A stretch of 54,145 nt of DNA from JBNKEI01 sp050288705 (lineage in GTDB: Bacteria > Myxococcota > Myxococcia > Myxococcales > UBA5297). Under the pieces are notes generated by a model. It saw nothing but the letters and a program-made list of their open reading frames with translations, had not been told where the DNA came from and searched no databases. How positions within the stretch are numbered: the stretch's first letter is position 1; each line of letters starts with the position of its first letter. A program made the translations under genes and the position numbers. Of the stretch, positions 43,266-51,064 are shown piece by piece. The stretch covers positions 1 to 54,145 of the forward strand of contig JBNKEI010000208.1 in the NCBI GenBank assembly GCA_050288705.1. Direction: 5' to 3'.

Positions 43266-44891
43266 CTATGCCGTCTGCCTTGAAAGCATGTCATAATATA
43301 GCTTATCAAGCGCCTTGTACGCACTGGTTGGGGTAATGCGTTTTTCAACATCACTATTAAGCAAATGAGCAATTACATTGTCTAGCGTATTTAGCGGATA
43401 CCGCTTTAAAGATAATTCCTTATCGCGAATTCCCCAGCAGCCAGTTCCCTTTCCTTGACTGTAACTCCTACTATTCAGCTTAATCGACTTGCCGTCCGAT
43501 AGGTAGAGACGATCGGTATAGGCATTATCGACGTACCTCCCATGTTTAAGGTAGAGCAAGGTCAGCCCGAGAGAAAACGCATCGTGCTTTTCTGCCGAAT
43601 AATTCTCTCCGGAAACAAAGCCGGACAAGTCCAACACTTCGGGAGGCAAAAACGCTGCTGTGCCACCCCGAAATCTAAGAGGATTGTTACTCAGTGCTTC
43701 GAAGTCGGTAATTTTAATGATTTCTTCCTCAGTTTCACCGGCCGCATGGCCGCTCTTCTGACAATGGTGAAGAAAGTTGCTTGGTTTAATATCATAATGA
43801 TAGAGTCCTTTGGCGTGCAGGTCGGCAACAGCGCCGGCGTATTCTTTTGCGGTAAAAAGTAGTTTTGCCTGTGCCTGCCCACTGGAAACGTTTCTGAGCC
43901 GAGCGATGCGCTTTGCCGCTGCGACACCATCCCCTCTGTTCATGATCGGCATAAACAGGTAGCCTTTTTCGGACAGAATTGCTGCGCCGTAAAATTGCAT
44001 TAACCGTTTTTGCGATCCTATTTTACTAGTAAGCCTATACCCCTTGAGCTCGTCGACGATATCACCTGCACAAGTCTCGAATTTTTTTATCGCGACGTAA
44101 TTGCCGCTATTGAGATGTCGAGCAAAGCGAACTTTTACTTTTGAATTTCTGCCTAAAACTCCTTTTGGGCTAATACTCGCGCCACTCTGCTGCTCTATAT
44201 CATTTTTCTGCTCTTGAGTTGGAGTATTTATAAGCTCGTACAAATCACCATCTATTGTTCGTACTTGAGTTGCATCGAGAAGACGCTCGGCTTCACCGCC
44301 TCTCTTAAATGCTTTAAAGCGTGCGCCTTTTGAACGGTACTCCTCATTGTGATACAGCTCACTGCCTCCCATGACATTGTCTATTGTACGGTGAACTAAG
44401 CTACTTTCTTTCACGCCAAACGTATCTCTTTTATCACGAAAATGAGGGGAAAAAGAGGTATTGCTCAAATCGGTAGTAAATTCGTCTTTTAATCGAGCAA
44501 CAACCTCATCCTTAATGTTGTGCCATTTCTTTCCTGCCAAAAAAGCACGGTGTTGCAAAACCAAATTCGCATTTTGGACTTGTTTTTTTAGCTTTTCCGC
44601 GCATTGTTCGTTACGTATCTTTTTTTGAAAAAAAAACTTCTTTATTTTGGCCGGTTTTGTTAGCGGAGATGGCTCGGTATTTTGCAAACGCTCGGCGGCA
44701 ATGGCTCGCGCATACTCAGGCTTGTCAGTCATCAGCTCGTCTAAAATGTTTCGAGATTTTTGCGCCTCCTGAATCACCGTTGACGAGGTTTCACCACTTT
44801 TTTGTGCATCTCTCGACGTACCAGGTTTCGATGAGGTTTGACGTTTTTGAGGCAAGTAGCCTAATTTACAAGATTTTACGAAATTGATCAT
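43266..44891 (-). CDS. Eukaryotic-like protein kinase with long disordered N-terminus, effector-like
   Basis: 541 residues. Residues 1-230 are polar, Ser/Lys/Gln-rich with helical stretches and no signal peptide. The kinase domain follows: VAIKKFE (ATP-binding Lys near 269), HYDIKPSNF (catalytic Asp and Asn, near 367), ITDFEALS (DFE in place of DFG, near 395), GTAAFLPPEVL (activation segment end) and KHDAFSLGLTLLYLKHG (structural Asp). Lys, both Asps and Asn are present, so activity is plausible despite DFE. The ATG at 44891 with AAGGTG 6 nt upstream is preferred to a TTG at 44954. The lack of a transmembrane segment and of PASTA or other bacterial sensor domains favours an exported or injected kinase over a PknB-type receptor. 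Confidence 0.75.
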   Translation of the reverse strand: MINFVKSCKLGYLPQKRQTSSKPGTSRDAQKSGETSSTVIQEAQKSRNILDELMTDKPEYARAIAAERLQNTEPSPLTKPAKIKKFFFQKKIRNEQCAEKLKKQVQNANLVLQHRAFLAGKKWHNIKDEVVARLKDEFTTDLSNTSFSPHFRDKRDTFGVKESSLVHRTIDNVMGGSELYHNEEYRSKGARFKAFKRGGEAERLLDATQVRTIDGDLYELINTPTQEQKNDIEQQSGASISPKGVLGRNSKVKVRFARHLNSGNYVAIKKFETCAGDIVDELKGYRLTSKIGSQKRLMQFYGAAILSEKGYLFMPIMNRGDGVAAAKRIARLRNVSSGQAQAKLLFTAKEYAGAVADLHAKGLYHYDIKPSNFLHHCQKSGHAAGETEEEIIKITDFEALSNNPLRFRGGTAAFLPPEVLDLSGFVSGENYSAEKHDAFSLGLTLLYLKHGRYVDNAYTDRLYLSDGKSIKLNSRSYSQGKGTGCWGIRDKELSLKRYPLNTLDNVIAHLLNSDVEKRITPTSAYKALDKLYYDMLSRQTA

Positions 44892-45024
44892 GACGAACAC
44901 CTTATCGTTGAAATAATTAGCTTTTTTTTGGTAATCAGAGGCTTCCCTATGCAAAAAAGATAGCGATGGCGGTAATGTACACTAATAAGGACAAATGAGC
45001 AAATAATATGAAGCAGCACCACGT

Positions 45025-46443
45025 TCATTTCTGGCGCAACAGACTAAAATTGCGGTCATACCGATTAGCAACTGCGTTGTCACACTGGTACGGAACGCTT
45101 AAAAATATCAAAAAAAGAAAAGTTGGCCAGTATTGAAAAAATAACCTATCAGCAGAATGAGTAATATGCCATGACAAATCGTGAGGAGTAAGCATGTAAA
45201 CCGCAACTATGCCGACCAACGCGATTTTCAACGAAAACCAGATTGGGTAAGCAGCCGATCTTTCGCTTTTTTTTCCGCCAAAATACAACCATAAAAACGG
45301 CGCAGCAATTAAAAATAGGCCCCACATTTGAAAATAACACATCCGTCTTAGCAGAATTAAAAGCACCATGCCTAGTCTTTGCAAATCCATCGAGCGACTG
45401 ATCTTAATCGACAGAGGCTCCATAAAAAGATCGTTTTGTGGAGCTATTTTAAGCTTGAAATAGATAACTAAAATCAATATCGGCAAAGCTCCTAAAAAAT
45501 ACCACTTGGCAATCAAAAAACGTCGTTTGATGGGCATTTTATTAACAATAAACACAGAAATAGGCATCGCCATGGCAAATAAAATTCCATCATTCTTCGT
45601 CCAAACAGCCGCTGCAAGTATGGCTCCTGACATTACAAATAAAATTTTCTGATTCGTTTCCGGAGCCTCTAAAGCTAAAAATGTAAATATGGTTGCCGAG
45701 AGATAAAAAACAGATACCATTAGATCAGCTTCCTGCGAAGTCATTATAAAAGCAAATTTGGGGGTGCATAACAACATAATTCCAGCAATCATGGCTTTAG
45801 GCCAACCGCATATGCCAGCAAGGCTACCTACCAGAATACCCACACACAAAATTCCCAATAAAATCGATACTATTAGCGGACTTATAGTTGATGGCGCCCC
45901 AAGTACGCTCCAAATTACACTATTGATTCCAGGCAGCATTAGAGGGTAATCCGGATGAGTTCCCACTATCTGCGCTGGAAATGCGTCAACAACAGCAGAT
46001 ACTCCGAAAATAAGCCTTGCTCGCAAATTCCAAATCATCCAAGAATCCCACCCCCCGTCTGGCGTATTCACACCAAGAATAATTGCGATAATTACAGTAA
46101 CACCAATCACCGATACCCACAGAAGCTTAATCCAACTTGTAGCGACGAATGAACATTTAGCCTCAGGAAACAAATATTTGCTCCCGGAAGCAGCAAACAA
46201 AGATATTCCCAAAACAATCAAAACAAGACTTGCAAACCAGGAAGCATTCAAAACACTAAACCCTGCAAACCAAAAAGCAATAAAGAGGACGGAAATAGCT
46301 GAAATGCCTATTAACAACGAGAGTAATGCTCCAAGGGCTTTAACAGTAATACTCGAAGACGTCGTTTCAAAAACCCGTCGCATGACTCCAAAACCAAACA
46401 GCAAAGCGCCCCCTAGCTCAATAACTCCAAGCACAATATTCAT
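45025..46443 (-). CDS. Polytopic membrane protein, GT-C-like glycosyltransferase candidate
   Basis: 472 residues with about 12 hydrophobic segments. The first large loop holds NTPDGGWDSWMIWNLRARLIF and then HPDYPLMLPG. These acidic/aromatic loop motifs occur in GT-C enzymes of the GT39/ArnT-like type, which use lipid-linked sugars at the inner membrane. The later TPHDLSWHITHSADRLFFQ loop fits the same group. The donor and acceptor are unknown. Its ATG overlaps the stop of the preceding small membrane gene (ATGA), so the two are translationally coupled and probably act together. Confidence 0.65.
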   Translation of the reverse strand: MNIVLGVIELGGALLFGFGVMRRVFETTSSSITVKALGALLSLLIGISAISVLFIAFWFAGFSVLNASWFASLVLIVLGISLFAASGSKYLFPEAKCSFVATSWIKLLWVSVIGVTVIIAIILGVNTPDGGWDSWMIWNLRARLIFGVSAVVDAFPAQIVGTHPDYPLMLPGINSVIWSVLGAPSTISPLIVSILLGILCVGILVGSLAGICGWPKAMIAGIMLLCTPKFAFIMTSQEADLMVSVFYLSATIFTFLALEAPETNQKILFVMSGAILAAAVWTKNDGILFAMAMPISVFIVNKMPIKRRFLIAKWYFLGALPILILVIYFKLKIAPQNDLFMEPLSIKISRSMDLQRLGMVLLILLRRMCYFQMWGLFLIAAPFLWLYFGGKKSERSAAYPIWFSLKIALVGIVAVYMLTPHDLSWHITHSADRLFFQYWPTFLFLIFLSVPYQCDNAVANRYDRNFSLLRQK

Positions 46444-46874
46444 TTCGACACCTTACGCAACAAACCAAAATTCGGCCTTGTTGAGCTCAAAAGAGAAAGA
46501 TTATATTTGCTTTGCAAATCTTCAAACGAAATAGGCTGCTCGAAATCTACCAAGACATACAAAGAGCGATCATTCATTGGAACAACAATCCTGGGTGCTA
46601 GTGCGTAATTAGCCTGAAGATAATATTTATCATTAAAAGGCAAGATTTCTTCTTGTTCGGAAAGATACCCCACCTCTTTGATTTCTGGAGGTATAAGCTT
46701 CTTAATTGATTCGTATCGAAGATCAATGGAAGTCGAAATCTTTTGACCATCTGTTTGTTTTCTATCGACAAACACATGAATATATATTGTACGGCTCAAC
46801 CCTATAAGGCTTAAAACAACACACGCTCGGTAAAACCAACAAACTCTTTTCGAATTATTTAAATTCTTTTTCAT
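46440..46874 (-). CDS. Small membrane-anchored protein coupled to the GT-C-like gene
   Basis: 144 residues with a basic N-terminus and one transmembrane helix (FYRACVVLSLIGLSRTIYIHVF). An exported domain follows, with LIPPEIKEVGYLSEQ, YYLQANYALAPRIV and a C-terminal beta-rich part. I know no named family, but short proteins with a YALAPxIV segment do accompany GT39-like membrane proteins. The 4-nt overlap with the downstream gene supports a joint function. No clear ribosome site precedes the ATG. Confidence 0.6.
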   Translation of the reverse strand: MKKNLNNSKRVCWFYRACVVLSLIGLSRTIYIHVFVDRKQTDGQKISTSIDLRYESIKKLIPPEIKEVGYLSEQEEILPFNDKYYLQANYALAPRIVVPMNDRSLYVLVDFEQPISFEDLQSKYNLSLLSSTRPNFGLLRKVSK

Positions 46875-47245
46875 GGGAGTTTTAATCCATTTTTGTAAGC
46901 TTAGTACCTTAAACGCGCTTCGCTTTCCGAGACACTATTTACCTAGAAGGACTAAAATAGACGCTTTTTCGAGAGCAATCAAGCAAGAAATCAGATTCCC
47001 AGCGCTTGTATTCTTTTATTTTGGAGCTCGACGACCTAATCAAAATGGCTAGCCTATATATGCCATCTCTTTTGCGCGCAAACTATGTACGTATGCTAGT
47101 GCTAGTCCTACCAAACAACTTGGCCAATATCTTGGCACACGCTATGGCTTTAATAAGACTAGCTCTCTATTTCCAATGACCCAAACCCTTGACTCTCTAG
47201 CCATTCAAAGAGTAAAGAACTGACTAAACGCATAGATTGTGGCCA
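46875..47245. other. Divergent intergenic region before the cobalamin genes
   Basis: 371 nt between the small membrane gene (-) and the siroheme/cobalamin operon (+). I looked for a cobalamin riboswitch (B12-box-like conserved segments) and found none. GTATGCTAGTGCTAGTCCT near 47091 is a small direct repeat. No promoter is convincing. Confidence 0.45.
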
Positions 47246-48727
47246 ATGATTTTTTCTACTCTTCCGGATAATACCCCTATCGCCGATAAAACCAGCGAGA
47301 AACGTCTCCTGCCAGTAAACCTTGATGTGTCTGGGCGTCGTTGCCTGGTGGTGGGGGGTGGAAAGGTTGCCGGTCGCAAGGCAAGCACTCTGGTAGCCCA
47401 CGGCGCACAGGTACAGATTATCGCTTCCGAGATTTTCCCAATCGACTTCTGGCCTGAGGGCGTTGATTTGCATTGTCGCCAGGTGCGCGACGAAGATATT
47501 CGCGACGATCTTTTCCTGGTCATTGTGGCCACTAATGACGCCGAAACCAATTCCCGAATTGCCAGCCTGGCCCGAAAGCAGGGCGTCCTGGTCCAGCAGG
47601 TAGACGCGCCAGACAATAGTGATTTTCTTTTCCCGGCAACACTGCGCCGTGGCTCGCTCTCGGTTTCGTTTTCCACCGACGGCGCCTGCCCCGCCTTCGC
47701 TTCCTGGCTTCGCGACCAGGTCGAGAACCAGTACCACGCCGGTCATGCCGCTTTTTGTGAACTCGCCCGCCTTCTTCGCCGCCAGGCTATTGCTTCGCTG
47801 CCGCCCAATGGTCGAAAGCAGTTCTTGCAAAAGCTAGTGCGCGTTGGCCTAGTCGAGCTTCTTCATCGAGGCGAAACTGAGCAAGCCCAATCCATTGCAG
47901 AGACGCTACTTGCTCAGGCCCAAGCGAAAGCGAACATTGGTGACAATGGTCAGACTCCTGGCAAGGTATACCTAGTTGGTGCTGGTCCGGGCGACAGTGA
48001 TCTCATTACGGTCAAGGGTGCTCGGTGCCTGCGCCTGGCCGACGTAGTGTTTCATGATGGAATTATCAACAGTGAACTTTTGGAGCTTTGCCCTCCCCAC
48101 GCCGAGCTAATCAATGTCGCCAAGCGCAAGGGATATGCTCAGCGAAACCAAGAAGAAATTATCGCTTTGCTGCTCAAGCACGCGCGACTTGGCCAACAGG
48201 TAGTTCGCCTTAAGGGTGGCGACCCCATGATTTTTGGCCGTGGCGGCGAGGAGGCGCGCGCAATTAAGGCTGCGGGCATTGCCTTTGAGATTGTTCCCGG
48301 CGTTAGCTGTATCTCTGCCGTACCCACTTACTCGGGAATTCCCCTTACTGATCGCGAATACGCTTCTTCTTTCGGCGTCTACTCGGCCCATCGACAAAGC
48401 GGGCTTGCGCTTTCTGACGATGAATGGAAACGCATTGCGTTGGGTCCTGACACCCTGATCTTCCTCATGGGCAAGACCTGCTGTACGGTAGTGGCCCAGA
48501 AACTTATTGAATTTGGCCGGCCGCCTTCTACCCCCATCGCGCTAATTTGTGATGGGACCTTCCCACACCAACAGATACTGGTTAGCACTCTTGATAACGT
48601 AGGAAGTCTAGCGAGCGCGGCAGAAAAATCGGGGCCAGGCCTGCTCTGCATAGGCGAAGCGGTACGTGCGCGGCCGCTAATGACTTGGTTTGGCCAGGAA
48701 CCGAGCGCCATAGATTTAAAAGAATAA
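47246..48727 (+). CDS. cysG: Bifunctional precorrin-2 dehydrogenase / uroporphyrinogen-III C-methyltransferase (CysG-like)
   Basis: 493 residues. The N-terminal half is the NAD-dependent precorrin-2 dehydrogenase/ferrochelatase: LPVNLDVSGRRCLVVGGGKVAGRKAS, ATNDAETNSRIA, FLFPATLRRGSLSVSFSTDG. The C-terminal half (from about 235) is the SAM-dependent SUMT: GKVYLVGAGPGDSDLITVKG, VVRLKGGDPMIFGRGGEEA, EIVPGVSC and a TFPHQQ segment. Together they turn uroporphyrinogen III into precorrin-2 and sirohydrochlorin. The cbiC-cbiX and cbiD genes follow, so here it likely feeds cobalamin as well as siroheme. A TTG at 47237 could also start it; the ATG is preferred, though neither has a strong ribosome site. 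Confidence 0.93.
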   Translation: MIFSTLPDNTPIADKTSEKRLLPVNLDVSGRRCLVVGGGKVAGRKASTLVAHGAQVQIIASEIFPIDFWPEGVDLHCRQVRDEDIRDDLFLVIVATNDAETNSRIASLARKQGVLVQQVDAPDNSDFLFPATLRRGSLSVSFSTDGACPAFASWLRDQVENQYHAGHAAFCELARLLRRQAIASLPPNGRKQFLQKLVRVGLVELLHRGETEQAQSIAETLLAQAQAKANIGDNGQTPGKVYLVGAGPGDSDLITVKGARCLRLADVVFHDGIINSELLELCPPHAELINVAKRKGYAQRNQEEIIALLLKHARLGQQVVRLKGGDPMIFGRGGEEARAIKAAGIAFEIVPGVSCISAVPTYSGIPLTDREYASSFGVYSAHRQSGLALSDDEWKRIALGPDTLIFLMGKTCCTVVAQKLIEFGRPPSTPIALICDGTFPHQQILVSTLDNVGSLASAAEKSGPGLLCIGEAVRARPLMTWFGQEPSAIDLKE

Positions 48728-48780
48728 CTCTCTCATGCGCGGCACGGCTATGAACACGGTCAAAAGAAAGGAATCTTCCC

Positions 48781-49893
48781 TTGTCCCAGCCTCTCATTCA
48801 TTCGCTCCTCGCTTCACCAATGTCTGGTGCGGCAATTGAGGCGCGTTCTTTCGAGATCATCGACGCAGCTTTGTCCAATTACTCCTTTGATGCCGCCTTC
48901 GGCGATGGCGAACGGGAAGTCGTTCGACGGATGGTCCACACCACCGGAGATCTCGAACTGGCCAGCGCAGTGCGCTTTGCTCCAGAAGCTATTGCCTCGG
49001 GCGTTGCGGCACTTCGCCGTGGCTGCCATCTGATCGTCGATGCAAATATGATCCGGGCGGGATTATCGCTTTCCCGTCTACGCAGCGCCTGCTACTCCTT
49101 TGATGCCGATCGCATTCACTGTTACATCGCAGATCCCGAAATTGCCGAAGAGGCTAACCGTGCCGGTCTTCCTCGTTCGCTCTTTGCCATGCGCAAGGCG
49201 CGCCCACTGCTCGACGGCTCCATTGTAGTTTTCGGTAATTCCCCGGTCGCCCTTTTGGAACTCAACCGCCTTATCTTTGAGGAAGGAGTGCGCCCTTCGC
49301 TGGTTATCGGCTTTCCAGTCGGGTTCGTTCATGTCATCGAGGCAAAAGAGGAATTGCAGCGCACCGGTGTCCCGTTTGTCACCCTTGATGGCCGCCGTGG
49401 AGGAAGTCCTCTTGCCGTTGCCGCCATCCACGCTCTTTGCGGCTTTACCTCTACCTCACTTTCTTCCCCTCCTTCGCCTTCATCTGGAAAAGGCAACGAA
49501 ATCTCCGAACGTGCTTCTCAGGTCGCAGTCGCGTTGTTGGGCCATGGCAGCCGATCGCCAGAAGCAAGTCGCGATATAGATGAGGTAGCCGCTCACCTTC
49601 AACGTCAGGGTTGCTTCCAGCGTGTCGAGGTGTGCCACATGTCCTTGAATAAACCCACCTTCGCAGAAGTCATTGACCGCTGTGCCGCGGACCAGGTTGG
49701 TACGGTGGTGGTTTTGCCCTACTTTCTCCATGCTGGCGTTCACCTCAAGGAAGACATTCCCGCGCTGCTGTCGGCGAAAGCCAAGGAGCATCCCAGCCTC
49801 AAGCTGATCTTGGGTGGTCACCTAGGATTTGATCAGGCACTAGTGAATCTGGTTAAACAGCGCGTCTTTCAGGCAATTAGCCAGAGCAAATAG
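48781..49893 (+). CDS. CbiC-CbiX fusion: precorrin-8X methylmutase plus sirohydrochlorin cobaltochelatase
   Basis: 370 residues. Residues about 10-220 are CbiC: SFEIIDAALS, VRRMVHTTGDLELASAVRF (catalytic His) and VVFGNSPVALLELNRLI, ending FVTLDGRRGGSPLAVAAIHALCG. A Ser/Pro linker (about 225-245) leads to a CbiX-type chelatase: VAVALLGHGSRSPEASRDI and VVVLPYFLHAGVHLKEDIP supply the two metal-binding His sites. One chain thus joins an early step (cobalt insertion) with a late one (methyl migration to hydrogenobyrinate/cobyrinate). The start is TTG: AAGGAA at 48768-48773 is 7 nt upstream. The first ATG (48820) has no such site and would trim 13 residues. Confidence 0.9.
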   Translation: MSQPLIHSLLASPMSGAAIEARSFEIIDAALSNYSFDAAFGDGEREVVRRMVHTTGDLELASAVRFAPEAIASGVAALRRGCHLIVDANMIRAGLSLSRLRSACYSFDADRIHCYIADPEIAEEANRAGLPRSLFAMRKARPLLDGSIVVFGNSPVALLELNRLIFEEGVRPSLVIGFPVGFVHVIEAKEELQRTGVPFVTLDGRRGGSPLAVAAIHALCGFTSTSLSSPPSPSSGKGNEISERASQVAVALLGHGSRSPEASRDIDEVAAHLQRQGCFQRVEVCHMSLNKPTFAEVIDRCAADQVGTVVVLPYFLHAGVHLKEDIPALLSAKAKEHPSLKLILGGHLGFDQALVNLVKQRVFQAISQSK

Positions 49894-49895
49894 TG

Positions 49896-50954
49896 ATGCT
49901 TTCTCGTTCGGGCTACAGTACTGGAACCTGTGCCGCCGCGGCTGCCAAAGCGGCTACCGTACTTCTAGCCGGTGGAGAAAAAAGCAAGACCGTTGAGGTT
50001 TCGCTTCCCGATGGAGAAAGAGCAAAGCTGACAGTCGTCCGTGCAGAGTTAAGCGCCGAGAAAGCCATGGCAGCAGTTCGCAAGACTGCCAGCAATGACC
50101 CCGACGCCACCGCTAGTGCCGAAGTAATTGCAGACGTGCGCTGGGTCGAGGGAAGCGAAGTCCTTTTTCGAGCTGGCGAGGGGGTTGGAACAGTCACCAA
50201 GCCTGGGCTATCGATTCCCCCAGGGGAGCCGGCAATCAATCCCGTGCCCCGGCAAATGATTTACCAGGCGGTGCGCGAAATAACCGACCACGGCCTGGAA
50301 GTAGTGTTGTCCATTACCGGAGGAGAAGCGATCGCCGCCAAAACCTTTAACCCAAAGCTGGGAATTAAAGGCGGTCTGTCCATTCTCGGAACCACCGGGC
50401 GAGTGCGGCCTTTTAGCATACCCGCGTTGCGAGAATCGCTGCGTTGCGCAATAAACGTTAAACGAGCAAGCGGCGAAACTTCGCTAGTGCTAGTGCCCGG
50501 GCATATTGGCGAACGTGCTGCGCTTCGGCACTACAAACTCACTTCCGAACAGATTGTCGAGGTGAGTAACGAGTGGGGCTTTGTGCTCGATCTGATTAGC
50601 GAGGCGCAGTGCCAGCGATTGCTAGCAGTGGGGCATCCCGGCAAGCTTGCTAAGCTTATTGAGGGTGATTGGGACACCCACTCAGCGCGTTCGCAAAGCG
50701 CTGTCCCAATTATTTCGCGCCTCTGCAAAGAAGTTTTGCACTTCCCTCCCCCGGCAAGCCCTACCGTCGAGGGAATTTTCCGCGCACTCGCCATAAACGA
50801 TTGTCAGCGTCTGGCAGAATTTATAGCTCAACAGATTGGAAAAGCGATTAGTAAGCGTCTGAAAATCAGACCATATCCGCATATTGCCGTCGCCTTAATC
50901 AACATGTCGGGAGAACTCTTGGGCTCGAATAGGGAAGCTGACTTATGGCGATAA
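49896..50954 (+). CDS. cbiD: Cobalt-precorrin-5B (C1)-methyltransferase
   Basis: 352 residues. RSGYSTGTCAAAAAKAA at the N-terminus is the CbiD hallmark, with VEVSLPDGERAKL, GEGVGTVTKPGLSIPPGEPAINPVPR (here in two parts by function) and GIKGGLSILGTTGRVRP. It methylates C1 of the corrin ring in the anaerobic pathway, fitting the CbiX-type cobalt chelatase next door. A GTG at 49893 overlapping the previous TAG by one base is an alternative start; ATG 49896 is preferred. The pathway set stops here: the next gene is convergent and unrelated, so cbiE/T/F/G/H/J/L must lie elsewhere. Confidence 0.94.
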   Translation: MLSRSGYSTGTCAAAAAKAATVLLAGGEKSKTVEVSLPDGERAKLTVVRAELSAEKAMAAVRKTASNDPDATASAEVIADVRWVEGSEVLFRAGEGVGTVTKPGLSIPPGEPAINPVPRQMIYQAVREITDHGLEVVLSITGGEAIAAKTFNPKLGIKGGLSILGTTGRVRPFSIPALRESLRCAINVKRASGETSLVLVPGHIGERAALRHYKLTSEQIVEVSNEWGFVLDLISEAQCQRLLAVGHPGKLAKLIEGDWDTHSARSQSAVPIISRLCKEVLHFPPPASPTVEGIFRALAINDCQRLAEFIAQQIGKAISKRLKIRPYPHIAVALINMSGELLGSNREADLWR

Positions 50955-51014
50955 ATAACTTGTAACTATTCAGCGACCCTTCTCCCCCGAGGAAGATGGG
51001 AGCTTGCAAACATT

Positions 51015-51054
51015 CCCTCTCCCTCTGGGTCCCCCGGGCCCAAAGGGAGAGAGG
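51015..51054. terminator. Long GC-rich hairpin between cbiD and the fucosidase gene
   Basis: CCCTCTCCCTCTGGGTCC pairs with GGGCCCAAAGGGAGAGAGG around a short C-rich loop, about 17 bp with a few mismatches. It lies between convergent genes ending at 50954 (+) and 51065 (-). It belongs to the same sequence type as the repeat at 26261 and probably doubles as a bidirectional terminator. Confidence 0.65.
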
Positions 51055-51064
51055 ACTGGCAGAA

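Noticed and set aside
46875..47245. Cobalamin riboswitch before the corrin genes
   Set aside because: No B12-box-like conserved segments or convincing multi-stem layout could be found.
47159..47830. A 223-residue minus-strand frame opposite the CysG-like gene
   Set aside because: It overlaps the conserved NAD-binding and SUMT regions and has no recognisable domain.
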